Origin: CAYYMD01 sp964480425
GTDB taxonomy: Bacteria > Planctomycetota > Phycisphaerae > SM23-33
Length of the DNA stretch: 15,194 bases
Direction: 5' to 3'
Assembly: GCA_964480425.1 (NCBI GenBank)
Contig: CAYZPY010000050.1
Span: 1-15,194, forward strand
Shown here: piece by piece, positions 6,917 through 14,057 of the stretch
How the letters are laid out: every line of letters starts with the position of its first letter
How positions within the stretch are numbered: the first letter of the stretch is position 1
Made by a program: the position numbers and the translations under genes
Notes under the pieces: generated by a model
What the model was told of the DNA's origin: nothing
Seen by the model: only the letters and a program-made list of their open reading frames with translations
The model's database searches: none

Positions 6917-7825
6917 TTATTTTGTAAAAACCTTTGCGGGCTTGATGATTTCCTGGGAGGAATCGCATCGACCTATTGCGACTAAGTTTCCTTCGGAATT
7001 CAATACAGCTACTTCAATATCGGATTCTGTGGAACCATAAGACGTTTTGGACGAAAATATGGAGTTGAGGCGTGAGGGGTTTATTTGAACCGGTCGGCCG
7101 TTGATGAATTTTGCAAGTTCGGCGTCGTCGAGAGATATTTTTGCATGCGATTCGACGGCGGCGAGTGGTGAGATGATATCCCGCGGCGGGTCGAGTGTTT
7201 CGAGCGTTACGGCCGCTTCGAGTGTGAACCTTCCGACGGCAGTGCGCTTTAACTTAGTGCAGTATCCGCCCACCTCCAGGGCCTTGCCGATGTCGCGCGC
7301 CAGAGCCCGCACGTACATGCCGGCGCCGCAGGTGACTTCAATCGAAAGTTCGGGCCAATCGTAACTCAGCAGATTTATGTTGTGGACGTATACCGTTCGC
7401 GCCCGAAGGTTGGGCCTGTCGCCGGCGCGGGCGAGTTTGTAAGCACGCCGGCCGCGATGATGCACCGCCGAGTAGGACGGGGGGACCTGTTCGATTTGGC
7501 AGACAAACCGTTCCATCGTCTGTATGATGATTTTTTCATCCGGCGGCGACGCATTCGGTCGCGGCGTGATTTGCCCTTCCGGGTCGTCGGTGGTGCTAAC
7601 GGCGCCGAGTGTGATTTCCGCGCGGTATCGCTTGGGCATCCGGCGGATGTAGTCGGCCAGTCGCGTGGCGGGACCGACGCACACTACCAGCACGCCGGTG
7701 GCGAACGGGTCGAGCGTTCCGGCGTGTCCGACTTTTACGCCTCGCCCCAGCAGACGGCGCACTACCGACACCACGTCGTGGCTTGTCTTGCCCGCCGGCT
7801 TGTCTATGTTAAAAAGACCGAACAT
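6917..7825 (-). CDS. truB: tRNA pseudouridine(55) synthase
   Basis: 302 residues. Converts U55 in the T-loop of tRNAs to pseudouridine. Seen: N-terminal NIDKPAGKTSHDVV (6-19), catalytic motif GHAGTLDPFATGVL (33-46) with nucleophile D39, the KRYRAEITLG strand (about 65-74), VPPSYSAVHHRGRRAYKLAR, and CGAGMYVRALARDIG, the equivalent of CSxGTYIRxLxxDLG. The C-terminal 70 residues form a small TruB/PUA-like RNA-binding region ending in GRPVQIN and VAIGRC. GGAG lies 9 nt before the ATG at 7825. It is usually linked to rbfA, infB or rpsO; none is adjacent here. It converges with aroA and is divergent from the pterin-synthase gene. Confidence 0.96.
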   Translation of the reverse strand: MFGLFNIDKPAGKTSHDVVSVVRRLLGRGVKVGHAGTLDPFATGVLVVCVGPATRLADYIRRMPKRYRAEITLGAVSTTDDPEGQITPRPNASPPDEKIIIQTMERFVCQIEQVPPSYSAVHHRGRRAYKLARAGDRPNLRARTVYVHNINLLSYDWPELSIEVTCGAGMYVRALARDIGKALEVGGYCTKLKRTAVGRFTLEAAVTLETLDPPRDIISPLAAVESHAKISLDDAELAKFINGRPVQINPSRLNSIFSSKTSYGSTESDIEVAVLNSEGNLVAIGRCDSSQEIIKPAKVFTK

Positions 7826-7850
7826 TATTTACTGACTCCGATTTCAATAA

Positions 7851-7880
7851 ACGATATCCGTTCTACCATTGAATCGGCAA
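7851..7880 (-). promoter_or_regulatory. Candidate promoter of truB
   Basis: On the minus strand TTGCCG (7875-7880) and TATCGT (7851-7856) are 18 bp apart, each matching consensus at 4 of 6. This gives a leader of about 20 nt holding the GGAG ribosome site. Confidence 0.35.
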
Positions 7881-7913
7881 CTATGTTGCGGTCGCATGAA
7901 CCGGCACCGTCTT

Positions 7914-7941
7914 TTGCAAGCATTGCGGGCGAAGGTATAAT
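7914..7941 (+). promoter_or_regulatory. Promoter of the pterin-synthase / mcsAB cluster, near-leaderless
   Basis: A perfect TATAAT (7936-7941) has TTGCAA (7914-7919) 16 bp upstream. The -10 box ends 10 nt before the ATG at 7952, so transcription should begin within about 4 nt of the start codon. There is no Shine-Dalgarno. Probably drives the whole four-gene plus-strand cluster. Confidence 0.6.
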
Positions 7942-7951
7942 GTAAATAGAC

Positions 7952-8359
7952 ATGGCCGTTTACGAAGTCAGCGTGGAAGGTTCTTTTCGCGGCGCGCACG
8001 CGGTTCGACAGACCCAGGGACACGCCGAGGACGAGTTCGAACCCCTGCACGAGCACAACTGGCGCGTGGTGGCTACCTTCCGCTCCAAAAACCCCAACAG
8101 GCGCACGGGAATGGTGATCGATTTTTTGCAGGTCCGTCGTGCCATGAGTGAGGTTCTCGGCGAGATTGACGGGGGGAACCTCAACGAACTGCATTATTTC
8201 TCGCGCACCGGCGCCACGGCGGAACTGGTGGCACAGTACCTGGCCGATGAAATTTCCCGCCGGCTCGACGGAGAATTACTGTACAGAATCGTCGTGACCG
8301 AGGCGCCCGAATGCTCGGCGGCGTATTATCCCCACACCGGCGGTCTTGACGCCGACTGA
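7952..8359 (+). CDS. 6-pyruvoyl-tetrahydropterin synthase family, PTPS-III-like (ExxHxH) type
   Basis: 135 residues, one tunnelling-fold domain. Zinc ligands are H16 (FRGAH), H33 and H35 (LHEHNW). C-terminal TEAPECSAAYYP (116-127) holds the pterin-anchoring glutamate E117. The QueD/PTPS catalytic cysteine, four residues before the first His of HGH, is F29 here. A glutamate E30 lies three residues before H33, giving ExxHxH, the signature reported for PTPS-III paralogues that make 6-hydroxymethyl-dihydropterin and replace FolB in folate synthesis. The His of the QueD Asp-His pair also appears lost: LDHHxLN is IDGGNLN (D73, G74). I therefore favour a folate role over queuosine (QueD), with moderate confidence. 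No queC, queE, folE or folK is beside it. mcsA starts 35 bp after its stop. Confidence 0.85.
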   Translation: MAVYEVSVEGSFRGAHAVRQTQGHAEDEFEPLHEHNWRVVATFRSKNPNRRTGMVIDFLQVRRAMSEVLGEIDGGNLNELHYFSRTGATAELVAQYLADEISRRLDGELLYRIVVTEAPECSAAYYPHTGGLDAD

Positions 8360-8394
8360 AGCGGCATCTACGATAAGGATTGTGGAGCATTGCG

Positions 8395-8883
8395 ATGAAT
8401 CTAAAGTGCGATAAATGCGGCAAGCCCGCCACCGTGCACATGACGGAGATTGTGAACGGGGAAAAGATTGAGAAGCATCTGTGCGAACAGTGCGCGGTCT
8501 CCGAAGGCGTGACCATAAAGGCCAACGTCCCCATCAGCCAGTTGCTGGAGGACTTTATTCTTCAGTCATCCTCACAGGACGAATATTCCGAACTCCGCTG
8601 CGACGTGTGCGGGATGACATTCGCGGAGTTTCGCCGGGAAGGTCTGCTCGGTTGCCCGCACGATTACGAGGTGTTCGAGTCCGGCCTGGAGTCGCTGCTG
8701 AAGCGCGCCCAGCAGGGCGCCGTGCAGCACGTGGGCAAAGTTCCCAGGCACGCCGGGCACGATAAGAAGAAGCAGGTGGCGATTCTGCGCCTTCGCGGGC
8801 AGTTGAAAGACGCCGTGGCGTCCGAGGATTACGAGGCGGCGGCGAAACTCCGCGACCAGATCAGGGACATCGAGACAGTATGA
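8395..8883 (+). CDS. mcsA: McsA: zinc-finger/UVR-motif activator of the McsB arginine kinase
   Basis: 162 residues from the ATG at 8395, preceded by GGAG at 9 nt; an in-frame ATG at 8380 lacks a comparable site. N-terminal zinc site C5-x2-C8 ... C30-x2-C33 (CDKCGKPA, HLCEQC). Second site C69-x2-C72 ... C87 (LRCDVC, LLGCPHDY), where the fourth ligand is not Cys; H89 or D90 takes its place, unlike B. subtilis McsA. The C-terminal UVR helix (about 124-162) carries EDYEAAAKLRDQIRDIE, the pattern shared with UvrB/UvrC. In Firmicutes McsA binds and activates McsB to mark damaged proteins with phosphoarginine for ClpCP. Its stop overlaps the mcsB start (ATGA), implying translational coupling. Confidence 0.92.
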   Translation: MNLKCDKCGKPATVHMTEIVNGEKIEKHLCEQCAVSEGVTIKANVPISQLLEDFILQSSSQDEYSELRCDVCGMTFAEFRREGLLGCPHDYEVFESGLESLLKRAQQGAVQHVGKVPRHAGHDKKKQVAILRLRGQLKDAVASEDYEAAAKLRDQIRDIETV

Positions 8884-9935
8884 AACTTGCCGACCTGACC
8901 AAGCGAGGCGGAGAGTGGCTAAAGGGCGTGGGTCCCATGCACGACGTGGTGATCTCCTCGCGGGTGCGCATTGCGCGCAACCTGGCGGGGATGCCCTTCC
9001 TTCCGCGATGCTCCCGACAGAAACAGCGCGAACTGGAGTCGCGCCTCAGGGACGAACTGCTCTCTTCCGGCGTGGCGCCGGAGATGTTCTTTGTGGACGT
9101 CGCCGCCGCAGGCGAGCTCGACAGGCAACTGCTCGTCGAGCGGCACCTCATTTCTCGCCAGCACGCAGAGGCCGACCATCCGCGCGGCGTGGCCATCAGC
9201 GGCTCGGAAACCATCGCCATTATGGTCAACGAGGAAGACCACCTCCGCATCCAACTGCTCCGCAGCGGTCTGCAGCTCGAGCAGGCCATGGCGGAATGCA
9301 ACAGAATAGACGATCTCCTCGAGGAGCGGCTTGGCTTCGCCTTCCACGGGCGGTTCGGGTACCTCACGGCGTGTCCGACAAACGTCGGGACGGGGCTGCG
9401 AATCAGCGTGATGGTGCACCTGCCGGCGCTCAAGATGAGCGGCGAGATCGAGAAGGTGCTGCGGGCGACGCGGGACATGCACCTGGCGGTTCGAGGGCTG
9501 TACGGCGAGGGGACCGAGGCGGTCGGAGACTTCTTCCAGATTTCCAATCAGACCACGCTGGGAAAAAGCGAACAGGAGATCGTAGAGGATTTCTGCAACA
9601 GGATTATTCCCAAGGTGATCGAGTACGAGCGGCGGGTGCGCAAGGCGCTTCAGGACGAGCAGCCGGAAGTTCTGGACGACAAAATATATCGCTCTGTGGC
9701 GCTGTTGAAGTCCGCGCGGATCATGAGCAGCGAGGAAACCATGTACCTGCTGTCGCTCGTGCGACTGGGGATTAACCTGGGGCGCGTGGAGGATGTCAGT
9801 CTGCGGACGGTGAACCAGTTGTACCAGGAGATTCAGCCGGCGCATCTTCAGAAGATACTCGGGCGGGAGCTTGACAGCGACCAGCGCGCCGCGGCAAGGG
9901 CGCAGTACATTCGCAAACGCCTGGAGGCGGGTTAA
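8880..9935 (+). CDS. mcsB: McsB: protein arginine kinase
   Basis: 351 residues, the usual length, of the phosphagen-kinase fold. It phosphorylates arginine side chains of proteins with ATP; phosphoarginine targets proteins to ClpC-ClpP in Firmicutes. Motifs: SSRVRIARN (26-34), MVNEEDHLRIQ (115-125) with catalytic E118/E119, LTACPTNVGTGLR (162-174) with C165, ATP-binding VMVHLPAL (177-184) and LYGEGTEAVGDFFQISN (207-223). All active-site blocks are intact. The C-terminal phosphoarginine-sensing motif RDxxRA appears as RAAARA (336-341), so the Asp is replaced by Ala. It overlaps mcsA by 4 bp and is followed after 5 bp by a TIM-barrel gene. ctsR and clpC, its neighbours in Bacillus, are not in this window. 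Confidence 0.96.
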   Translation: MKLADLTKRGGEWLKGVGPMHDVVISSRVRIARNLAGMPFLPRCSRQKQRELESRLRDELLSSGVAPEMFFVDVAAAGELDRQLLVERHLISRQHAEADHPRGVAISGSETIAIMVNEEDHLRIQLLRSGLQLEQAMAECNRIDDLLEERLGFAFHGRFGYLTACPTNVGTGLRISVMVHLPALKMSGEIEKVLRATRDMHLAVRGLYGEGTEAVGDFFQISNQTTLGKSEQEIVEDFCNRIIPKVIEYERRVRKALQDEQPEVLDDKIYRSVALLKSARIMSSEETMYLLSLVRLGINLGRVEDVSLRTVNQLYQEIQPAHLQKILGRELDSDQRAAARAQYIRKRLEAG

Positions 9936-9940
9936 TCGCA

Positions 9941-10771
9941 ATGGCGGTGCGGCTTGGAACCGTGGCGCCGGTCGGATTCGAGGAATTTCCTCCCGATGAA
10001 TGGCTGTGGTGTTTCCGGCAGTTGGGGTGCACCGTCGTGCAGGCATATCGCAATCAGAGTGCCAAAGTAACGACGGATGACATCCGCCGCGCGGTGCAAG
10101 AGGGGCAAATGCCCCTCGACAGCATACACGGGCTGTTCGGGGAGGAATACGATCCCTCGGCCACGAATGAGCAGGACAGAAAATTTGCCGTGAAGACATT
10201 CAAAGACGACGGAGAACTGGTGCTCCAACTGGGCGGATGGATGGTGGTCGTGCATTGCTCGACCATACGCAAGGACGGAGTCGGACCGGACGAGCGCCGG
10301 ATGAGGGTGGAGCAATTGAAACGTTCGATAGAAGAACTGGGAAAGTTCGGCCGGCGCATCGGTGTAAAATACGCTTTTGAAAACCTGCCCGCTTATCACC
10401 CTCTGGGCCCGGACGTGGGCGAACTGGCGAACATCATCGCGCAGGTGGACGCGCCGAATACCGGCATCTGCTTCGACACCGGCCACGCCAACATGGTGGG
10501 CGACCCGCCGGCCATGCTTGCCAAAACCAGGGGGCACTTGATTTACGTCCACATGTCCGACAATTCCGGTCGGGACGACGAGCATTTAATGCCTTCACAC
10601 GGGACGCTGAACGTCCATGCCGTCGCACGCACACTGCACCGCATCGGCTACGACGGAACCGTGATGCTTGAGGTGTTTTACACGCCCTGGCAACTGCGCG
10701 AACTGGTCGACGCCGGCTTCGCCGATAAATTAAAACACATGCTCGCCATCGCAAACGGTGATGACAGTTAA
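9941..10771 (+). CDS. Sugar phosphate isomerase/epimerase-like TIM-barrel protein (AP endonuclease 2 superfamily)
   Basis: 276 residues with the xylose-isomerase-like TIM-barrel pattern. Candidate metal and catalytic residues at strand ends: H63 (SIHGLFG), H105 (VVVHCS), E147 (YAFENLP), D179 and H182 (CFDTGHAN), H204 and D207 (VHMSDNSG), H215 in the DDEHLMPSHGTL segment, and E244 (VMLEVF). This set matches the superfamily that includes hydroxypyruvate isomerase, tagatose/psicose epimerase and myo-inosose dehydratase; the substrate cannot be assigned. The ATG at 9941 lies 5 bp after mcsB with GGAGG inside the end of mcsB, so it is translated from the mcsB transcript. Whether it is functionally linked to arginine phosphorylation is unknown. 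A strong terminator follows. Confidence 0.88.
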   Translation: MAVRLGTVAPVGFEEFPPDEWLWCFRQLGCTVVQAYRNQSAKVTTDDIRRAVQEGQMPLDSIHGLFGEEYDPSATNEQDRKFAVKTFKDDGELVLQLGGWMVVVHCSTIRKDGVGPDERRMRVEQLKRSIEELGKFGRRIGVKYAFENLPAYHPLGPDVGELANIIAQVDAPNTGICFDTGHANMVGDPPAMLAKTRGHLIYVHMSDNSGRDDEHLMPSHGTLNVHAVARTLHRIGYDGTVMLEVFYTPWQLRELVDAGFADKLKHMLAIANGDDS

Positions 10772-10775
10772 AAGG

Positions 10776-10807
10776 GTCGGCGGCCTGTCCGGGCCGCCGA
10801 CTTCTTT
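10776..10807 (+). terminator. Rho-independent terminator ending the pterin-synthase/mcsAB cluster
   Basis: A perfect 10-bp stem GTCGGCGGCC (10776-10785) / GGCCGCCGAC (10792-10801) with loop TGTCCG, followed by TTCTTT. It starts 5 nt after the stop codon at 10771. The upstream AAAA at about 10770-10773 gives a weak T-run on the opposite strand, so it might also serve convergent gdhA. Confidence 0.85.
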
Positions 10808-10926
10808 GGTGGCATATTTGACGCGGCCGCGCGGGAACCCCGCCGCGCTATTTTGCAAAGAGATAATATAATCCCTCTGCTTCCTCTGCGGCTTAACCAT
10901 CACGAGTGCCGCCGTGCCAATTCTAA

Positions 10927-12267
10927 CTACACGATGCCCTGTGCGAGCATTGCATTTGCGACCTTGGTGAAACCGGCGATGTTGGCGCCCGCGGCGAGGT
11001 CGCCCTTGAGTTCGTATTCCTCTGACGCCCGGACGCACTGGTCGTAAATATCGTTCATTATCCGCTGGAGGCGCTTGTCAACTTCCTCGAACGTCCAGCT
11101 CATTCGCATGGAGTTCTGACACATCTCCAGCGCGCTGGTGGCCACGCCGCCGGCATTGGCCGCCTTGGCAGGACCGAAGGATATGTCGTTTTCCCTGAAT
11201 ATCTGTATCGCCTCGGGGGTGGAGGGCATGTTGGCGCCCTCGCCCACGGCGATGCATCCGTTTTCGGCCAGTTTCTTGGCGGCGTCGCCGTCTATCTCGT
11301 TCTGCGTGGCCGAGGGAAGCGCCACGTCGCACGGTACGGTCCAGATTCCCTGCCAGCCCTCGTGGTACTCGGCCGAGTCGTGCTTCTCGGCGTATTGGCG
11401 TATTCGACCGCGTCGGACTTCCTTTATGTCCTTGACCGTATCGAGCTTGATACCGTCGTCGTCGACGATGTATCCGTTGCTGTCGGACAGCGCGACCACG
11501 TGTCCGCCGAGCTGCTGGACCTTCTCGGTGGCGTAAATGGCCACGTTGCCCGAGCCGGATATGACCACGCGCAGTCCCTTCCAGGATTTTCCCTTGTCCT
11601 CGAGCATCCGCGTTACGAAATACGTCAGCCCGTACCCCGTGGCTTCGGTTCGGACGAGCGAGCCGCCCCAGTCCAGGCCTTTTCCGGTGAGCACGCCGGT
11701 AACGGTGTTGGTGAGTTTGCGATACTGCCCGTACATGTATCCGATTTCCCTGCCGCCAACGCCGATGTCGCCGGCCGGTACGTCGGTGTCCGGCCCGACG
11801 TGGCGGTACAACTCGCTCATGAAGCTCTGGCAAAAGCGCATCACTTCCTCGTCGGACTTGCCCTTGGGGTCGAAGTCGCTTCCGCCCTTGCCCCCGCCGA
11901 TGGGCGTGGTGGTCAGCGCGTTTTTGAATATCTGCTCGAATCCGAGGAACTTGATGATCCCCAGGTAAACCGACGGGTGGAACCGCAATCCGCCCTTGTA
12001 GGGTCCGATGGCGCTGTTGAACTGCACGCGGAATCCGCGGTTTATTCGCACGTTGCCCGAATCGTCCACCCACGGCACGCGGAACATTATCTGGCGCTCG
12101 GGCTCCACCATCCGCTCGAATATTTTTGCCTTGGCGAACCGGGGATTTTTGTCGATCACCGGGGCGATGGATTCTGCAACCTCGCGGACCGCTTGGTGAA
12201 ACTCCTGCTCACCGGGGTTGCGGGCGACAACGGTTTCCATGATGCTGTCAATGAACTGGCCGGCCAT
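10927..12267 (-). CDS. gdhA: Glutamate dehydrogenase, hexameric NADP-type
   Basis: 446 residues, typical of bacterial GdhA, which forms glutamate from 2-oxoglutarate and ammonium. Motifs: GPYKGGLRFHPSV (88-100; K91), FKNALTTTPIGGGKGGSDFDPKG spanning 114-136 with K115 and catalytic K127, and PAGDIGVGGREIGYM (164-178; D167). The Rossmann loop is GSGNVA (237-242), with Ser/Asp after strand 2 (ALSDSNG, 259-265), a pattern more usual in NADP-using enzymes. SATQNEID, GEGANMPSTPEA and NAGGVATSALEM follow. The ATG at 12267 has AGGAGAA at about 5-nt spacing. It lies downstream of dnaA on the same strand, about 208 bp away, with a candidate promoter of its own. Cofactor preference is inference. Confidence 0.97.
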   Translation of the reverse strand: MAGQFIDSIMETVVARNPGEQEFHQAVREVAESIAPVIDKNPRFAKAKIFERMVEPERQIMFRVPWVDDSGNVRINRGFRVQFNSAIGPYKGGLRFHPSVYLGIIKFLGFEQIFKNALTTTPIGGGKGGSDFDPKGKSDEEVMRFCQSFMSELYRHVGPDTDVPAGDIGVGGREIGYMYGQYRKLTNTVTGVLTGKGLDWGGSLVRTEATGYGLTYFVTRMLEDKGKSWKGLRVVISGSGNVAIYATEKVQQLGGHVVALSDSNGYIVDDDGIKLDTVKDIKEVRRGRIRQYAEKHDSAEYHEGWQGIWTVPCDVALPSATQNEIDGDAAKKLAENGCIAVGEGANMPSTPEAIQIFRENDISFGPAKAANAGGVATSALEMCQNSMRMSWTFEEVDKRLQRIMNDIYDQCVRASEEYELKGDLAAGANIAGFTKVANAMLAQGIV

Positions 12268-12301
12268 AATTGTTCTCCTGTTTGAGATATAACTGCCGAT
12301 T

Positions 12302-12326
12302 CAATCGTCCGCCGCTCGGCGGATTG
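12302..12326 (-). other. Hairpin in the gdhA upstream region
   Basis: TCCGCCG (12308-12314) pairs with CGGCGGA (12317-12323), with additional CAA (12302-12304) / TTG (12324-12326) pairing across a bulge. If the gdhA promoter at 12409-12437 is right, this lies in the mRNA leader some 20 nt before the ribosome site. No T-run follows on the minus strand, so it is not a clear terminator for dnaA. Confidence 0.4.
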
Positions 12327-12408
12327 GGGGTTCCGATTATCGGGCAAAACAAGTTAAACTGATATCGTCCTTCGTTCTCATAAGAATTATTAATATGCCA
12401 CTGAGCAT

Positions 12409-12437
12409 ATCTTATTTGGATTGTGCGGGGGAATCAA
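12409..12437 (-). promoter_or_regulatory. Candidate promoter of gdhA
   Basis: On the minus strand TTGATT (12432-12437) and TAAGAT (12409-12414) are 17 bp apart, each 4 of 6 to consensus. It would give a leader of about 135 nt containing the CCGCCG hairpin. Confidence 0.3.
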
Positions 12438-12475
12438 TTTCGAGGCCGGTTTATCGAGCATGGGCCCGGGTGGGC

Positions 12476-13894
12476 TTATTTCAACTGCTCCGAGAGCATG
12501 TCGGCCAGTTCGCCGGCGGGCATTTTCCTGGTGCCCGCCGGGGACGACCAGCTTATCTCGGCGCCGCGGGCCAGAAGTTTCTCCATGCGCTGCACGCCCA
12601 GTACGACCGAGGAATGATTCTTTCCGATGTATTTTCCGATTTCGGGATACGACATGGAGGTGTGTTTTCGAGCAAGGTACATGGCGAGCATTCTGGCGGC
12701 GGATACCGTCTTTGTCCGACGGGAGGAATGGATGTCGGCGGGTGTTATTCCAAAATACGCCGTCACCGTCGCCTCGATGTCGCCAAGGGTTACCACGCCG
12801 TCGGAGCGTGCGAGTTGCTCGGCCAGGATGCGCGCCACCTGCGGTATGTCCAGGGGCTCGGTTTGAATCGCCGCGACCGCGGCGAGTTTTATAAGCGCGC
12901 CTTCCAGTTCCCTCACCGAACCGCGCGCCGATGACGCTATGTATTCCAGGATGTTTTCATCGAGTTTGAGGCGCATCGCCGCGGACTTGCGTCGGAGTAT
13001 CTCGATGCGGATTGATTTTTCCGGCGGGGCGATCTTCACCACCATCCCGGCGATGAACCGGTTGGTCAGCTGCTGGTTGACGCCGCCAAGGAGTTTGGGG
13101 TGCGTGTCCGAGGCCATCACTATTCGCTTGCCGGCGGAACTTATGGCGTTAAACGTGTGGAGGAATTCGTCCTGTGTGGCTTTTTTTGCTGCCAGGAAAT
13201 GTATGTCGTCGATGGCCAGCAGATCAACCCCGCGATAGGAATTGCGGAAGCGGTCGAACTTTTTCTCCCTGATGGCCCGCACGAAGTCGTTGGTGAACTG
13301 TTCGCCAGTTACGTATCTCCATCGCTGCGGGTCAGACTTTCTCGATTTTGAGAATGCCCGGCAGATGCCCTGCAGCAGGTGGGTTTTGCCCACGCCGCAG
13401 GTTCCGTGGACGAATAGTGTATTAAACGGCGGGGGGGTTTTTGCGGTCAGCGCCTTGGCCGCCGAATACGCCAGCTTGTTGCTCGCCCCGATCACAAAAT
13501 CATCGAGGGTGTACTTTAAAGAGACGGCGGCGAGGGGCTTTCGCGGTCGGCTGCGCCCCTGTCTGGTGGTGGATACGATTTTCGCCTGGGAGTCGAGCTG
13601 ATTCTTGCGCAACTCGCCGCTGAGGGACGGGTCTATCGTCACCAGAACTTTTTTGGATTCTCCGGTCTGCGATTCGGCGGCTGCGGCAATCTCGCCGCTG
13701 AAGTGGGTTTCAATCCAGTTGGCTACGAACAGGTTCGGCGCGGCGACTTTAATCAGACCGTTGTCAATATCCATGCGCGTTCCGTGTCTGAACCAGGCGT
13801 TGAAGCGCTGCGGGCCTATCCTCTTTTGAAGGCGGGTGAGTATTTCCCGGATTGTCTGCTGGTCTGGAAAAGATTCCTTTATCGTGCATTCCAT
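12476..13894 (-). CDS. dnaA: Chromosomal replication initiator DnaA
   Basis: 472 residues. Domain I about 12-88, linker about 89-125, AAA+ domain III about 126-345, DNA-binding domain IV about 360-440. Walker A GTCGVGKTH (164-172, where most have GGxGxGKTH), Walker B LLAIDD (225-230), the probable arginine finger R279 in LTNRF, and the sensor/box VI region SSARGSVRELEGAL (321-334). The domain IV signature SAARMLAMYLARKH (398-411), SYPEIGKYIGKNHSSVV (415-431) is recognisable, but the box-contacting DHTT of E. coli is NHSS (426-429). AGGGA lies 6 nt before the ATG at 13894. dnaN is not adjacent; the upstream intergenic region carries DnaA-box-like sequences and a promoter. gdhA follows on the same strand. 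Confidence 0.97.
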   Translation of the reverse strand: MECTIKESFPDQQTIREILTRLQKRIGPQRFNAWFRHGTRMDIDNGLIKVAAPNLFVANWIETHFSGEIAAAAESQTGESKKVLVTIDPSLSGELRKNQLDSQAKIVSTTRQGRSRPRKPLAAVSLKYTLDDFVIGASNKLAYSAAKALTAKTPPPFNTLFVHGTCGVGKTHLLQGICRAFSKSRKSDPQRWRYVTGEQFTNDFVRAIREKKFDRFRNSYRGVDLLAIDDIHFLAAKKATQDEFLHTFNAISSAGKRIVMASDTHPKLLGGVNQQLTNRFIAGMVVKIAPPEKSIRIEILRRKSAAMRLKLDENILEYIASSARGSVRELEGALIKLAAVAAIQTEPLDIPQVARILAEQLARSDGVVTLGDIEATVTAYFGITPADIHSSRRTKTVSAARMLAMYLARKHTSMSYPEIGKYIGKNHSSVVLGVQRMEKLLARGAEISWSSPAGTRKMPAGELADMLSEQLK

Positions 13895-14008
13895 TGTCAG
13901 TCCCTCATGACTTTTCAGGTTCCACGTGAATCACCGTACGCCCGCCTGCTGATCGGGATTCTTATTTTGGTTCGTTTCGTTCGCTTACTGACTATCCCGA
14001 CTAAGGCA

Positions 14009-14038
14009 AATGTAATGGCTTTGAATTCGCGCGGTCAA
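14009..14038 (-). promoter_or_regulatory. Promoter of dnaA
   Basis: On the minus strand TTGACC (14033-14038) and TACATT (14009-14014) are 18 bp apart, identical in both hexamers and in spacer length to the tRNA-Lys promoter. Transcription would start near 14002, giving a leader of about 107 nt. DnaA-box-like sequences lie just upstream, well placed for autoregulation. Confidence 0.6.
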
Positions 14039-14057
14039 TGGCAAACAGCCCATGTTA

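Noticed and set aside
8380..8394. Upstream in-frame ATG for mcsA adding five residues
   Set aside because: The GGAG at proper spacing and the family's zinc motif close to the N-terminus favour the ATG at 8395.
8919..10199. 426-residue open frame antisense to mcsB
   Set aside because: Same reasoning: shadow of a conserved gene with no motifs.
11362..12285. 307-residue plus-strand open frame across gdhA
   Set aside because: Antisense shadow of gdhA, whose motifs are unambiguous.
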